Source of the DNA: Oceanobacillus saliphilus | GTDB taxonomy: Bacteria > Bacillota > Bacilli > Bacillales > Amphibacillaceae | DNA length: 64,000 nt | Assembly (NCBI RefSeq): GCF_023522835.1 | Contig: NZ_JALCZU010000001.1 | Location: 265,297-329,296 of the forward strand | Direction: 5' to 3' | Shown here: positions 54,866 to 63,702 of the stretch, one piece after another | How positions within the stretch are numbered: position 1 is the stretch's first letter | Layout: each line of letters opens with the position of its first letter | Translations under genes and position numbers: made by a program | The notes under the pieces: generated by a model | The model's database searches: none | Told to the model about the DNA's origin: nothing | Seen by the model: only the letters and a program-made list of their open reading frames with translations

Positions 54866-56170
54866 TCACTTTATTGAAGGTCGCCCTATGGAGTGGTATT
54901 CGACTCCACTTGCCCTTGCTGCTTCCAATGAATGGCAGTTTCTGCCATCAAAGATAATCGGTTTAGCCATGTACGCCTTATAGTTTTCCAACGGGAACCT
55001 TTTTATTTCGGCCCATTCGGTTAGAATCAACACCAAATCTGCTCCATCAATTGCTTCTTCAATACCTGTTGCATAAGTTACTTTACTTGAAAGTACTTTC
55101 TTGGCATTATCGATAGCAACGGGATCATAGGCGGAAATGATTGCACCGTGTTCAAGCAGTTTTTCCGTTACGGATATGGATGGTGCTTCCCGCATATCGT
55201 CCGTATTCGGCTTAAATGCCAATCCTAATACAGCAATCCTTTTACCATGGATATCCTTGTAACTGTTCAGTACTTTATCAACCAAAATGTCTCTCTGACG
55301 TTCATTCGCGTCCACTACATTTTCAAGTATTGGCATTGGATAATCTGCCTGTTTCCCGATAGATATAATTGCTCTCGTATCTTTCGGGAAACACGAACCG
55401 CCATAACCTATTCCTGCATTCAGGAAATTCTCACCAATCCGCTTATCCATGCCAATCCCTTTCGCTACAAGGTCAATGTTCGCACCTATTTTTTCCGAAA
55501 GGTTTGCCATTTCATTGATGAAGCTTATTTTTGTCGCTAAAAAAGCGTTGGATGCATACTTAATCATTTCTGCACTCCGAAGATCCGTTTTTAAAATAGG
55601 CAAACCGAAGCCCTCATTGATTTTCTCAAGCAGTTCCAGTGCATGTTCATCGTCTGATCCAATCACAATTCGATCTCCGTTAAAGGTGTCGTATACAGCA
55701 GATCCCTGACGCAGAAATTCCGGATTAGAAGCTATTTTTATATTGACCTCTTTTTTAAGATCCATTTCTATTTTTTGCTTTATATATTCATTCGTACCAA
55801 CTGGGACGGTACTCTTGGTCACGATTATTACATCGTCTTCAAGGTTTTGCGCAATGGACTCGCAGGCACGGTTAACAAAGGTTAAATCCGCTGATCCATC
55901 GTCACTCTGCGGCGTTCCAACTGCGATATAAACGACCTTTTTCCCTTGCAAGCCTTCTTTGTAATCGGAGGTAAAGTTTAGTTTACCGTTTTTAATATTT
56001 TCCTCCATTAGTTCGGTAAGTCCTTCTTCATAGATGGGACTAATTCCTTTTTTCAAGGTGTTTACTTTCTCTTTATCAATATCTATACAGGTTACTTCAT
56101 TTCCGATATGAGCCAGGCAAACGCCTGTAACAAGGCCAACATAGCCTGTGCCAATCACTGATATTTCCAT
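54866..56170 (-). CDS. ugd: UDP-glucose 6-dehydrogenase
   Basis: 434 residues. It oxidises UDP-glucose twice with NAD+ to UDP-glucuronate. Motifs: MEISVIGTGYVGLVTGVCLA (Rossmann fold), VYIAVGTPQSDDGSADL, TVPVGTNEYIK, NPEFLRQGSAVYD, EMIKYASNAFLATKISFINE and GIGYGGSCFPKDTRAI with the catalytic Cys near 260, then FKPNTDDMREAPS. It lies 20 bp after the UTP-glucose-1-phosphate uridylyltransferase gene, forming a two-gene unit for UDP-GlcA supply. It could equally be called tuaD by comparison with Bacillus. The link to the cluster downstream is by position and pathway. Confidence 0.95.
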   Translation of the reverse strand: MEISVIGTGYVGLVTGVCLAHIGNEVTCIDIDKEKVNTLKKGISPIYEEGLTELMEENIKNGKLNFTSDYKEGLQGKKVVYIAVGTPQSDDGSADLTFVNRACESIAQNLEDDVIIVTKSTVPVGTNEYIKQKIEMDLKKEVNIKIASNPEFLRQGSAVYDTFNGDRIVIGSDDEHALELLEKINEGFGLPILKTDLRSAEMIKYASNAFLATKISFINEMANLSEKIGANIDLVAKGIGMDKRIGENFLNAGIGYGGSCFPKDTRAIISIGKQADYPMPILENVVDANERQRDILVDKVLNSYKDIHGKRIAVLGLAFKPNTDDMREAPSISVTEKLLEHGAIISAYDPVAIDNAKKVLSSKVTYATGIEEAIDGADLVLILTEWAEIKRFPLENYKAYMAKPIIFDGRNCHSLEAARASGVEYHSIGRPSIK

Positions 56171-56189
56171 AGCTGTCTTCCACTCCCGT

Positions 56190-57074
56190 TTAATAACTTC
56201 TTAAGCTAGCCAATTTCTGTTCCATATATGCTTTAATATCCTCGTGCAAGTCCGGTCGGTTTAAAGCAAAATCAATCGTTGCCTGTACAAAACCCAACTT
56301 ACCTCCAATATCGTAGCGCTGGCCATTAAAGTTATATGCCAGAACCTGCTGCTTTTCGTTCAATTGGTTTAATGCATCTGTTAGTTGGATTTCACCGTCT
56401 TTTCCGGGCTCCTGATTTTTAAGAATATCAAATATTTCCGGCGTAAGTACGTAACGCCCCATGATGGCCAAATTGGATGGCGCATCTGCCTGTGATGGTT
56501 TTTCCACCAAAGACTTAATTGCACGAATCGAACTGCCATCCTCTGTTGCGGCAGGGTTGATGATACCATACTTGGAAACATCTTCCCAAGGGATATCGTG
56601 AACACCGATGACAGATTGTTTATTTTCATCATAGACATTGATCAATTGTTTCAGACAAGGTTCCTCTGATACGACTATATCGTCCCCAAGCAATACGGCA
56701 AACGGTTCATTGCCGATAAAACTATGTGCACAGGCAATTGCATGTCCGAGACCCCGAGGCTCCTTCTGTCTTATATAATGGATATTGGCTAAATTGGAAA
56801 TGGATTGGACCATTTCAAGCATTTCGAGTTTGCCCTTTTCCATGAGTTTTTCCTCGAGCTCATATGATTTATCGAAGTGATCTTCTATCGCTCTTTTTCC
56901 GCGGCCGGAAATAATAATAATGTCTTCTATTCCTGATGCTACTGCTTCTTCAACTATATATTGAATGGTTGGTTTATCTACAATCGGGAGCATTTCTTTC
57001 GGTTGGGCCTTTGTAGCCGGCAAAAAACGGGTACCTAAGCCTGCTGCTGGTATGATGGCTTTTTTTACGTTCAT
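56190..57074 (-). CDS. galU: UTP-glucose-1-phosphate uridylyltransferase
   Basis: 294 residues, full length. It makes UDP-glucose from UTP and glucose-1-phosphate. Motifs: [20 protein letters not shown] with the nucleotide-binding [63 protein letters not shown] and [20 protein letters not shown]. The product feeds the next gene (UDP-glucose dehydrogenase), glycosyltransferases, and in Bacillus also teichoic acid glucosylation and glycolipid synthesis. It is divergent from the second nucleotide-sugar dehydrogenase gene, with about 245 bp of AT-rich DNA between them. In Bacillus subtilis the orthologue is named gtaB. Confidence 0.96.
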   Translation of the reverse strand: MNVKKAIIPAAGLGTRFLPATKAQPKEMLPIVDKPTIQYIVEEAVASGIEDIIIISGRGKRAIEDHFDKSYELEEKLMEKGKLEMLEMVQSISNLANIHYIRQKEPRGLGHAIACAHSFIGNEPFAVLLGDDIVVSEEPCLKQLINVYDENKQSVIGVHDIPWEDVSKYGIINPAATEDGSSIRAIKSLVEKPSQADAPSNLAIMGRYVLTPEIFDILKNQEPGKDGEIQLTDALNQLNEKQQVLAYNFNGQRYDIGGKLGFVQATIDFALNRPDLHEDIKAYMEQKLASLRSY

Positions 57075-57318
57075 TAGCTTGCTCTCCTATTCTTTTTATA
57101 TGTCGGTGATTCCACTTATAATATTACCATATATCCATTAAAATTCACGTGGTGAGGGGGAATGTCCAATCATGAAATGGGAAGAAATGCTTTTTATTGT
57201 TTTATTCAACTTAATATGATTTCTATTAGAAATTAAACCGCTATACATGCTAAACTTATAAATGTATAATATTGAGCATAGATGAAATAAACTAACTGAT
57301 AAAAGGCAGGCAAAAAAG

Positions 57319-58632
57319 ATGAGTTTATTTAACAAGATTCAGGCGCATGAAGAAAAAATATCTGTCATTGGACTTGGCTATGTTGGTCTTCCATTAGCCG
57401 TAGAATTCGCAAAAAAATATGATGTTGTTGGCTATGACTTAAATAAGCAGAAACTAAATCAATATATGAATGGTGTGGACGTTACAAATGAGGTAGGGAA
57501 TGAAATGGTGAAGAAAACTACCATGTTGTTCACCGATGATGAAAGTGAACTGAAAAACTGTAAATTTCATATCGTGGCAGTTCCTACTCCAATCAATTCA
57601 GATAAAACACCTAACTTAAATCCAGTCATCGGTGCAAGTGAAACAGTAGGCCGTCAATTGACAAAAGGTTCTATCGTTGTCTATGAATCAACAGTCTACC
57701 CTGGAACAACAGAAGAGATTTGCATTCCGATTCTGGAAAAATTATCGGGTCTTGAATATGGTGTCGATTTCAAAGTTGGATACTCTCCTGAGCGCATCAA
57801 TCCGGGTGACAAAGTAAATACATTAACAAAAATAACAAAAATTGTTTCCGGTTCTGACGAGGAAGCACTTAAAGAAATATCTGAATTATATGCTTCCATT
57901 ATCGAAGCTGGCGTATATGAGGCAGAATCCATTAAAGTTGCTGAAGCTGCAAAGGTTATCGAGAATTCACAAAGAGATATCAATATTGCGTTCATGAACG
58001 AGCTCTCCATGGTTTTTAATAAAATGGAGATTGATACAAGAGCAGTTCTTGAAGCGGCGGGAACAAAATGGAACTTCCTAAATTTCACACCTGGATTGGT
58101 GGGCGGACACTGTATCGGAGTTGACCCTTACTATTTCACTTATAAAGCAGAGCAACTTGGCTACCATTCTCAGATCATTCTCTCAGGGAGAAAAATTAAT
58201 GACGATATGGGCAAATATATTGGCGGCAATATCATTAAGAAAATGATAAAAGCCAAGCAGGAAATTGATGGAGCACGCGTAGCAGTATTGGGCCTTACTT
58301 TCAAAGAGAATGTCAGCGACGTACGCAATACAAAAGTAATCGATATCGTAGAAGAATTACAAGAATACGGTGTCGAAGTCATTGTTCATGACCCTCTTGC
58401 CGATAAAGAAGAAGTTTCAGACGTGTTCAACATTCAATTAGCTGAGAAAGAAGAGTTAAGGGATCTTGATGCAATCGTCCTAGCTGTTCCACATAAAGTA
58501 TTCAAAGAGGACTACACGATTGAAATGCTGGATGAAATGTACAAAAATGAAACAAAAGTATTAATCGATATAAAAAGCATTCTCAATAAAAAAGAATATG
58601 AATCAAAAGGTTATAAATATTGGAGTTTATAA
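57319..58632 (+). CDS. Nucleotide-sugar dehydrogenase, UDP-N-acetylhexosamine type (WbpO/VipA/TviB-like)
   Basis: 437 residues, starting at ATG 57319. Motifs: ISVIGLGYVGLPLAVEFAKK, HIVAVPTPINSDKTPNLNPV, VVYESTVYPGTTEEICIPIL, GYSPERINPGDKVN, AAKVIENSQRDINIAFMNEL and NFTPGLVGGHCIGVDPYYFT with the active Cys near 258. The GHCIGVDPYY and PERINPGD patterns separate it from UDP-glucose dehydrogenase and place it with the WbpO/VipA/WecC group, which oxidise UDP-GalNAc, UDP-GlcNAc or UDP-ManNAc to uronic acids. The exact substrate cannot be settled here. It is monocistronic with its own terminator and divergent from galU. It may supply an amino-uronic acid for the polymer made by the neighbouring cluster. 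Confidence 0.9.
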   Translation: MSLFNKIQAHEEKISVIGLGYVGLPLAVEFAKKYDVVGYDLNKQKLNQYMNGVDVTNEVGNEMVKKTTMLFTDDESELKNCKFHIVAVPTPINSDKTPNLNPVIGASETVGRQLTKGSIVVYESTVYPGTTEEICIPILEKLSGLEYGVDFKVGYSPERINPGDKVNTLTKITKIVSGSDEEALKEISELYASIIEAGVYEAESIKVAEAAKVIENSQRDINIAFMNELSMVFNKMEIDTRAVLEAAGTKWNFLNFTPGLVGGHCIGVDPYYFTYKAEQLGYHSQIILSGRKINDDMGKYIGGNIIKKMIKAKQEIDGARVAVLGLTFKENVSDVRNTKVIDIVEELQEYGVEVIVHDPLADKEEVSDVFNIQLAEKEELRDLDAIVLAVPHKVFKEDYTIEMLDEMYKNETKVLIDIKSILNKKEYESKGYKYWSL

Positions 58633-58639
58633 TGTTCCA

Positions 58640-58665
58640 GCCCCCTTGTTTTGGGGGCTTTTTTT
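58640..58665 (+). terminator. Intrinsic terminator of the nucleotide-sugar dehydrogenase gene
   Basis: GCCCCC, loop TTGTTTT, GGGGGC, then TTTTTTT, 8 bases after the stop codon. Confidence 0.92.
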
Positions 58666-58812
58666 ATAGTTTATTACTCTATTTCTGATTCCGATTATCA
58701 CTAATCATGATATAATTAAAGTAAGGAACCCCAACTAAAAGGAGGTGAAACCAAGCATCCTGCATAGTTATGGTAACGCATTCATAAATTGTTCTGTAAG
58801 GAGTGATTTTTA

Positions 58813-59175
58813 ATGAAAAAGAAAATGATCACTTTAGCAATCGTAACATTCCTTGCTGGGGCGACAGTCACGTATGCTGCTGCCAACTATTATGCACAGT
58901 TACTTGCAGAACAACAGGAGCAAATGACACAGGAAGTGGAAGAGATTTATGAAGTGCGCCAAGCCGAAATGGGGGAACAGATTCGCCATGATATGGTGAT
59001 GGTTGTAGAGACAGAAAGACAAAGAATCATGGAAGAGGCTACAAATTATCTTCATGAAAAATTGAACCAGCAACAACAAGATCGTATGAATGAGCATACT
59101 GCTGAGATTCGGGCTGAGGCCGATCGCATCCTAAAGGAGTTAAAGATTGAAATTGATCAATTATTTGAAGAATAG
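58813..59175 (+). CDS. Small exported or membrane-anchored coiled-coil protein, unknown
   Basis: 120 residues, starting at ATG 58813 behind GTAAGGAGTG. A basic start (MKKKM) and hydrophobic segment 6-25 (ITLAIVTFLAGATVTYAAAN) act as signal peptide or N-terminal anchor. The rest (about 30-120) is a continuous charged helix rich in Glu, Gln and Met, predicted to be a coiled coil. I do not recognise a family; length and composition suggest an extracytoplasmic spacer or oligomeriser. A short open frame preceded by a full ribosome site ends in TAATG at its start, which hints at translational coupling. A hairpin follows the stop. Confidence 0.75.
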   Translation: MKKKMITLAIVTFLAGATVTYAAANYYAQLLAEQQEQMTQEVEEIYEVRQAEMGEQIRHDMVMVVETERQRIMEEATNYLHEKLNQQQQDRMNEHTAEIRAEADRILKELKIEIDQLFEE

Positions 59176-59187
59176 CTATACAAGGAA

Positions 59188-59254
59188 AAACCCTTAATCG
59201 TTGTGCAACAAGGAGAAAGTGTCCGTGGAGCTTTTACGGGGATTAAGGGTTATT
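59188..59254 (+). terminator. Long-looped hairpin, probable terminator
   Basis: AACCCTTAATC (from 59189) and GATTAAGGGTT (to 59251) form an 11-bp stem closing a loop of about 40 bases, then ATTTC. The loop contains GTTGTGCAAC, a small stem of its own. The T run is weak. Confidence 0.55.
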
Positions 59255-59266
59255 TCATGTGCGATT

Positions 59267-59368
59267 TCATACGATCCTCACATACTTCTCTTCACTTCTA
59301 AATCTTCCTCTTAAAGCTAACATTGCTAGAGCTGGAAAAAGCATATACATCCATATTGATTTCCTCAC
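59267..59368 (-). CDS. Possible 33-residue membrane peptide directly after the GDPD gene
   Basis: A GTG at 59368 begins immediately after the TAG of the glycerophosphodiesterase-like gene; GGAGG lies 11 bases upstream, inside the end of that gene. The predicted peptide begins MRKSIWMYMLFPALAMLALR and ends in a basic, charged tail, so it has one short hydrophobic helix. Coupled translation with the upstream gene is likely if it is real. There is no homology that I can name. It could be chance: the frame is short and the codon sample small. Confidence 0.45.
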   Translation of the reverse strand: MRKSIWMYMLFPALAMLALRGRFRSEEKYVRIV

Positions 59369-60103
59369 CTACATTCCCACCTCCTGCCAATTAGGCACTG
59401 TTTCCGGATAAAAAATAGCCTGGTATTTTTCCAATTCGTCCGTTCCTACTAAAATTTTTGGGAACTTTTGCATTTGTTTCATCTGATCAATTGTGTTTAC
59501 TGGCCACACCGCAATGGGTATACCCTCTTTTTCAAACGTGTTTACGTATTCTTTATTCAATTTACGGTAGTGCTTTACGACATAAAATGATATGTTCAGT
59601 GGTTTTAGGAGTTCATATTCATGGGGAAGCAGTTCATTTGCTAATGGGCCAATCTGCAATTTTTTGGAGATAACTCTGAGCCTTGCGAGGGAGTGATGAT
59701 TAAATGAGACAAGATAAGCCTGATCCAGTACTTCTAACTGGTTTAGGATTTCAAACACCTTTAATTCCAGACCGTGATAAAATCCAGTCTGTTTTAATTC
59801 AATAAAGACTTTTATCCGATTCTTGGTCAAGCGCAATACTTCCTCAAGTGTCGGGATTTTTTCGTCATGATTAATGGTATAGTTTTGCAATTCCTTTACT
59901 GTATAGTTTTTGATTTCCCCATACCCATCTGTCATACGGTCGATGGTATGATCGTGCATGACTACTGGAACACCATCTTTACTTAAATGAACATCAAGTT
60001 TTGTATGTGTGAATCCTAAATCAATTGCTGCCTGAAAAGAAGATAATGTGTTTTCCGGAAATTTAAGTGAATAACCTTGATGGGCTATACCTCGAATTGT
60101 CAT
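59369..60103 (-). CDS. Glycerophosphodiester phosphodiesterase family protein with altered motif residues
   Basis: 244 residues, TIM-barrel length. The overall GDPD pattern is clear: PENTLSSFQAAIDLGFTH, DVHLSKDGVPVVMHDHTIDR with the general His, MTDGYGEIKNYTVKEL, PTLEEVLRLTKNRIKVFIEL and GIPIAVWPVNT. Two positions are unusual: the normal HRG is HQG (IAHQGYSL), and the metal-binding Glu of the E-L-D motif is Lys (HTKLDVH). Normal enzymes hydrolyse glycerophosphodiesters to glycerol-3-phosphate and an alcohol. Here activity may be lowered or changed. There is no signal peptide, so it is cytoplasmic. It starts at ATG 60103 behind AAGGGATG. Family call firm, activity doubtful. Confidence 0.88.
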   Translation of the reverse strand: MTIRGIAHQGYSLKFPENTLSSFQAAIDLGFTHTKLDVHLSKDGVPVVMHDHTIDRMTDGYGEIKNYTVKELQNYTINHDEKIPTLEEVLRLTKNRIKVFIELKQTGFYHGLELKVFEILNQLEVLDQAYLVSFNHHSLARLRVISKKLQIGPLANELLPHEYELLKPLNISFYVVKHYRKLNKEYVNTFEKEGIPIAVWPVNTIDQMKQMQKFPKILVGTDELEKYQAIFYPETVPNWQEVGM

Positions 60104-60225
60104 TAAATCATCCCTTCTCGTTTTTAGGAAGTGTCAATCGATATCTAGTCCGCTATACATACATTATAGTTGAATTTTGTAAATAATACGTTAATTTAGC
60201 TTATCGATTGTGTAAATTATTAATA

Positions 60226-60254
60226 GGTCCAGTCTAATTGACTGGACCTTTATT
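60226..60254. terminator. Intrinsic terminator downstream of the choice-of-anchor I gene
   Basis: AGGTCCAGTC, loop TAATT, GACTGGACCT: a perfect 10-bp stem with A/T tracts on both sides, 16 bp after the minus-strand stop at 60267. Confidence 0.85.
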
Positions 60255-60266
60255 GGATATGCCATT

Positions 60267-61976
60267 CTATTTTATCGGCTTGTGCTTACTTTTTCCTTGA
60301 TTATCATGCTTGTTTTTACTTTGGTTCCAATCTGGAGATCCTTTTATTTTCCCATTGAATTCATAGACGGCAACCGTACCTGAAACTTCATGTGCTGCTG
60401 CAAGCAGGGCGTTTCCTGTAGGGCTCTGCTCTGCCGGGATAAACTGCAGACCTTCTGGAGATACATCCCCACTGACATCCTCACTGAAATCACGGCTTGA
60501 GATTAGTTTCGTGAATTCCGGGTTTAAAGGGTCAGATAGATCGTAGACCATGATTCCGCTAAAACGTTCGAGGGCAATGAAAGCATACGTTGTTCCATCA
60601 ATTACTCCGCTTACGACCGTTTCTGGCTCAGGACCTTTCGCATCACTGCGGCCATCGTATTTTAGTTCATCATTATTTGTATTAAAATGTTCTGGCATGG
60701 CTTCAGCTATAATACTTTCAAAGTCGCTGCCGCTGTCATAAAGGATTTCCATCGTTTCTGCATCAAAAATGGAGAAGCTGCGGGCTCCATAGGTGTGCAG
60801 GGATTCATAGATTCCATCTTCATTTTTGCCTTCTTCAAGGGTAATTTTCGTTTTCCCTAATTCATCAAGCAGCCCAGCAGCAACAGCTTGATCCAGTTCT
60901 TCCTGTGTATATCCTTCATAATGATCGGCATTCAGCTGGATTTTATTCTTAATATCTTTGATGCTCGCTTCTTCTGAATAGCCATCGTAATCACGTGCAT
61001 CTCCTTCGTTCGGTGTCAGGATATATGTTTTTCCTTCATGTGTAAATGTATCAATTGCGTCCGGCATATAGAATCCGAGCAGTGGTTGCTTTTCTATTTT
61101 CGTTTCGCCGTTGTCTTTTGCATCTATTTCATTTCCCGGTATGGAATGGTCTTTCATTCCAAGTCCTTTAACGTGGAGAATTTTTTCATTTTCAAGGTCA
61201 ACGGTTGCGATTGCATTATTTTCCTGTAATGCAACATAGGCTGTTTGACTGTCTTCTGAAACTGCAACATATTCCGGTTCCAGCTGCTGTAAGGTTGTTC
61301 CTTTTGAACTGATCCTTACTTTCTCGTCCAGTTCAACCCCTTCAAATGTAAGGTTATTGCCTGTGAACTCAGCTGGATCACCTGTCACATCAATAATCGA
61401 AATCGAACCTTCAGGATCAACGGAATAATCTTCACTTGGTTCCCCTTCATTGGCGACGACCGCTTTCGTACCGTCCGGTGTAAAGGTAACCATATCCGGC
61501 AATGAGCCAACTTGCACATGATTAAGATACTCCCCAGCTTTTGTAGTGAATACAATGAAGCCTGGATCTGTCTTCGGATCACTTACTGCTGAAATTGCTA
61601 GCAGATCTTCCGTTGGATGAGATGCAATACTCGTAATATCATCTATTTCTTCTATTCCAAAATCTTTAAGTAGAATGCGTTTCTCAGATTCGACTTGTGA
61701 ATAGTTTCCCGATTTCAGTTTATGAAACGAAATAATATCGAACCCAGCTGCAGCACCGTTTGTTACAAATGCACGCTTTAGTTTGGAATCATAAGCCAGT
61801 ATTTCCGTGCCACCTTCGCCCAGACCGCTATTATATTGTGCTGCTTGTGAAACGGTCAGTTCTTTATCACCATATTCGAATAAAGGCGGTTGTTCTGCAA
61901 AAACATTGAAAGGTATTGCACTGGTTAATAGAACGGCGGCTGTAGCACCTGTTACGAATTTATTTTTAAATGTCAT
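60267..61976 (-). CDS. Secreted choice-of-anchor I family protein
   Basis: 569 residues from ATG 61976, preceded by GGGAGGCAC; a longer start at 62012 lacks a better site. A signal peptide covers about 1-28 (VTGATAAVLLTSAIPFNVFA). The rest resembles the choice-of-anchor I / mesenchyme-specific glycoprotein-like beta-propeller group: AAQYNSGLGEGGTEILAYDS, FVTNGAAAGFDIISFHKL, VTFTPDGTKAVVANEGEPSE, YVALQENNAIATVDL, YILTPNEGDARDYDGYSEEA, ARSFSIFDAETMEILYDSGS and DPLNPEFTKLISSRDF. Family knowledge: these extracellular repeat proteins are often found with phosphatases or nucleases in bacteria, and the function is unproven. The C-terminus is Lys/His-rich and has no sortase motif. It is monocistronic. 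Confidence 0.87.
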   Translation of the reverse strand: MTFKNKFVTGATAAVLLTSAIPFNVFAEQPPLFEYGDKELTVSQAAQYNSGLGEGGTEILAYDSKLKRAFVTNGAAAGFDIISFHKLKSGNYSQVESEKRILLKDFGIEEIDDITSIASHPTEDLLAISAVSDPKTDPGFIVFTTKAGEYLNHVQVGSLPDMVTFTPDGTKAVVANEGEPSEDYSVDPEGSISIIDVTGDPAEFTGNNLTFEGVELDEKVRISSKGTTLQQLEPEYVAVSEDSQTAYVALQENNAIATVDLENEKILHVKGLGMKDHSIPGNEIDAKDNGETKIEKQPLLGFYMPDAIDTFTHEGKTYILTPNEGDARDYDGYSEEASIKDIKNKIQLNADHYEGYTQEELDQAVAAGLLDELGKTKITLEEGKNEDGIYESLHTYGARSFSIFDAETMEILYDSGSDFESIIAEAMPEHFNTNNDELKYDGRSDAKGPEPETVVSGVIDGTTYAFIALERFSGIMVYDLSDPLNPEFTKLISSRDFSEDVSGDVSPEGLQFIPAEQSPTGNALLAAAHEVSGTVAVYEFNGKIKGSPDWNQSKNKHDNQGKSKHKPIK

Positions 61977-62096
61977 TATGTTGTGCCTCCCATTTTCTCT
62001 TTCATTTGTCATATTACAGGAGGGATGTTAATTGGTTGTTGGATTTGTGTGGTTTTTTGGTTAAGATTGGGTGGATGTTTTGAGAGCTTAGACATG

Positions 62097-62192
62097 GAGC
62101 GCTCAGTGGTTTGGGTGAGCGCCTAGTTCAGATATTGGAGCACTCAGCGAACCGGGCCAAGCGCTTAATGTCAGTTTCGGAGCATTTACACA
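62097..62192. repeat. Array A7: degenerate 21-bp repeats with GAGCGC core
   Basis: GAGCGCTC, GAGCGCCT, GAGCACTC, AAGCGCTT and GAGCATTT start consecutive units spaced 20, 21, 21 and 21 bp. The last runs into the 3' end of the SLC13 gene. The core is complementary in style to the ACGCTC core of array A4. Confidence 0.7.
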
Positions 62193-63620
62193 TCACGGCC
62201 AAAAGCCAAGCCATCTCCACCAAGTGAAAGCAACGAGTATTGTAATAATCGTACTTGCAATGGTTGAATATAATCCCGGTAATAAGAAGTCTCGCTGACT
62301 AATTTTACCACTACTATAGACAACTACATTTGACATTGTTTCTACGATAAGGATATAACCAAGCAGAATAGTCACTGATGCCGCAAAGCTTATAACTACT
62401 GGGTCAAGCCCCGCTTGTTGCGATAGGCTGATTAGTACGGGCATGATAGTCACCACTGCAGTTGAAACATTGGTTACTCCTAAGTGGTAGATTTGGGAAA
62501 CAATGACGGCAAGTGGAATTGCTAGCCAAGGGTTAGAAAAGACTTCTAACACAAAATCAGGTGTCACAAGAACCTCTAGGAGATCGATTGCACCTGACTC
62601 AATCAGTGCAAATCCTAATGATAGGGTAGCACCAATTAGCAGCACCATATCAAAATTCACATCAATCATTTTTTTCCATTGCACAAATCCTATGCCAGGC
62701 ATTGTCATTAAAATAACTGCTAATAATGCTCCGAATGTAGGATGATATCCATGGAAGGGCTCTGTAACCCATATCAAAATCGTAAATCCGAGAATTCCTA
62801 AACATTTTTTATCTTCTATCGTATATGGTCCTATCTTTTGTAGATTTTCATTCATTTCCTCTTGAAGTATATTAAATGAAAACTTCTCTGGAGGGAAAGA
62901 TTTCCACAAAATAAAAGGAACAACTAGCATGAGCAATAACCATATTGGCAACGCATAGATAAACCACTCTACATAGGAAAGGGTTGTCCCCAAATATAAA
63001 CGGAGAATCTCTACCGTCAATATATTTCCAATTGCGGCTGTTAAGATAGCAACTCCACTGACATTCCCTGCGAACGCTGTGCCGACGAGCAGCAACTTAC
63101 TGAAATTGGTTTCTTTTTTTGCGCCGACTGCATCCAGTGTTGAAGAAACAAGTGGCATCATCAGTGATGTTCTTACGGCAGTAGATGGGATAATAAAAGC
63201 TTGTAATTGCATCAATGAAAATAACGAGATAAAGATTCCTTTGGCAGACTTTCCCCATTTTGATAGTAAACGGTAGGTGAGGCGATCCATTAAATTAGTC
63301 TGATTGACGCCCGTTGCTATCATCATTCCTGCAATTATAAGCAGTACTGCTGGTGATGCAAATCCGCTAAGCGCTACTTCCATTTCCACAGATTGCAATA
63401 AGATCAATAATACGAGTACAAGCAGTGAAGTCATGCCAATCGGTATTGGCACGAATGCCCATAAAATAAGACCATACATCATAATTCCAATCGTCGTTCT
63501 CGCTCCCCAACTCACTTGTTCCGGTAAAAAATAGATAATGGAAACTAGCAGAATTGTGGCGAAAGTCATTATAACCATTCGATTTGAAATTAACATCTTT
63601 AGCTTTTTCGTTTTGTACAT
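62193..63620 (-). CDS. SLC13/DASS-family anion symporter
   Basis: 475 residues with about eleven hydrophobic helices. The pattern fits divalent anion:sodium symporters: GLILWAFVPIPIGMTSLLVL, a first half-repeat ending in IPSTAVRTSLMMPLVSS near 150 (S-T-A in place of the usual S-N-T), a second half beginning GILGFTILIWVTEPFHGYHP near 270, and GVTNVSTAVVTIMPVLISLS near 385, the second substrate loop. Family members carry sulfate, citrate, succinate or other dicarboxylates with sodium. The substrate cannot be fixed. The start ATG at 63620 follows AAGGTTATG. The neighbouring TRAP-type permease fragment also transports organic acids, so the two may belong to one metabolic theme. Confidence 0.85.
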   Translation of the reverse strand: MYKTKKLKMLISNRMVIMTFATILLVSIIYFLPEQVSWGARTTIGIMMYGLILWAFVPIPIGMTSLLVLVLLILLQSVEMEVALSGFASPAVLLIIAGMMIATGVNQTNLMDRLTYRLLSKWGKSAKGIFISLFSLMQLQAFIIPSTAVRTSLMMPLVSSTLDAVGAKKETNFSKLLLVGTAFAGNVSGVAILTAAIGNILTVEILRLYLGTTLSYVEWFIYALPIWLLLMLVVPFILWKSFPPEKFSFNILQEEMNENLQKIGPYTIEDKKCLGILGFTILIWVTEPFHGYHPTFGALLAVILMTMPGIGFVQWKKMIDVNFDMVLLIGATLSLGFALIESGAIDLLEVLVTPDFVLEVFSNPWLAIPLAVIVSQIYHLGVTNVSTAVVTIMPVLISLSQQAGLDPVVISFAASVTILLGYILIVETMSNVVVYSSGKISQRDFLLPGLYSTIASTIITILVAFTWWRWLGFWP

Positions 63621-63702
63621 TTTTCATAACCTTCTTCAGCAAAATGATATATACGCATACAAATTGAAATACAGCACAATCAAATTATGCTGTATTCCTA
63701 AG

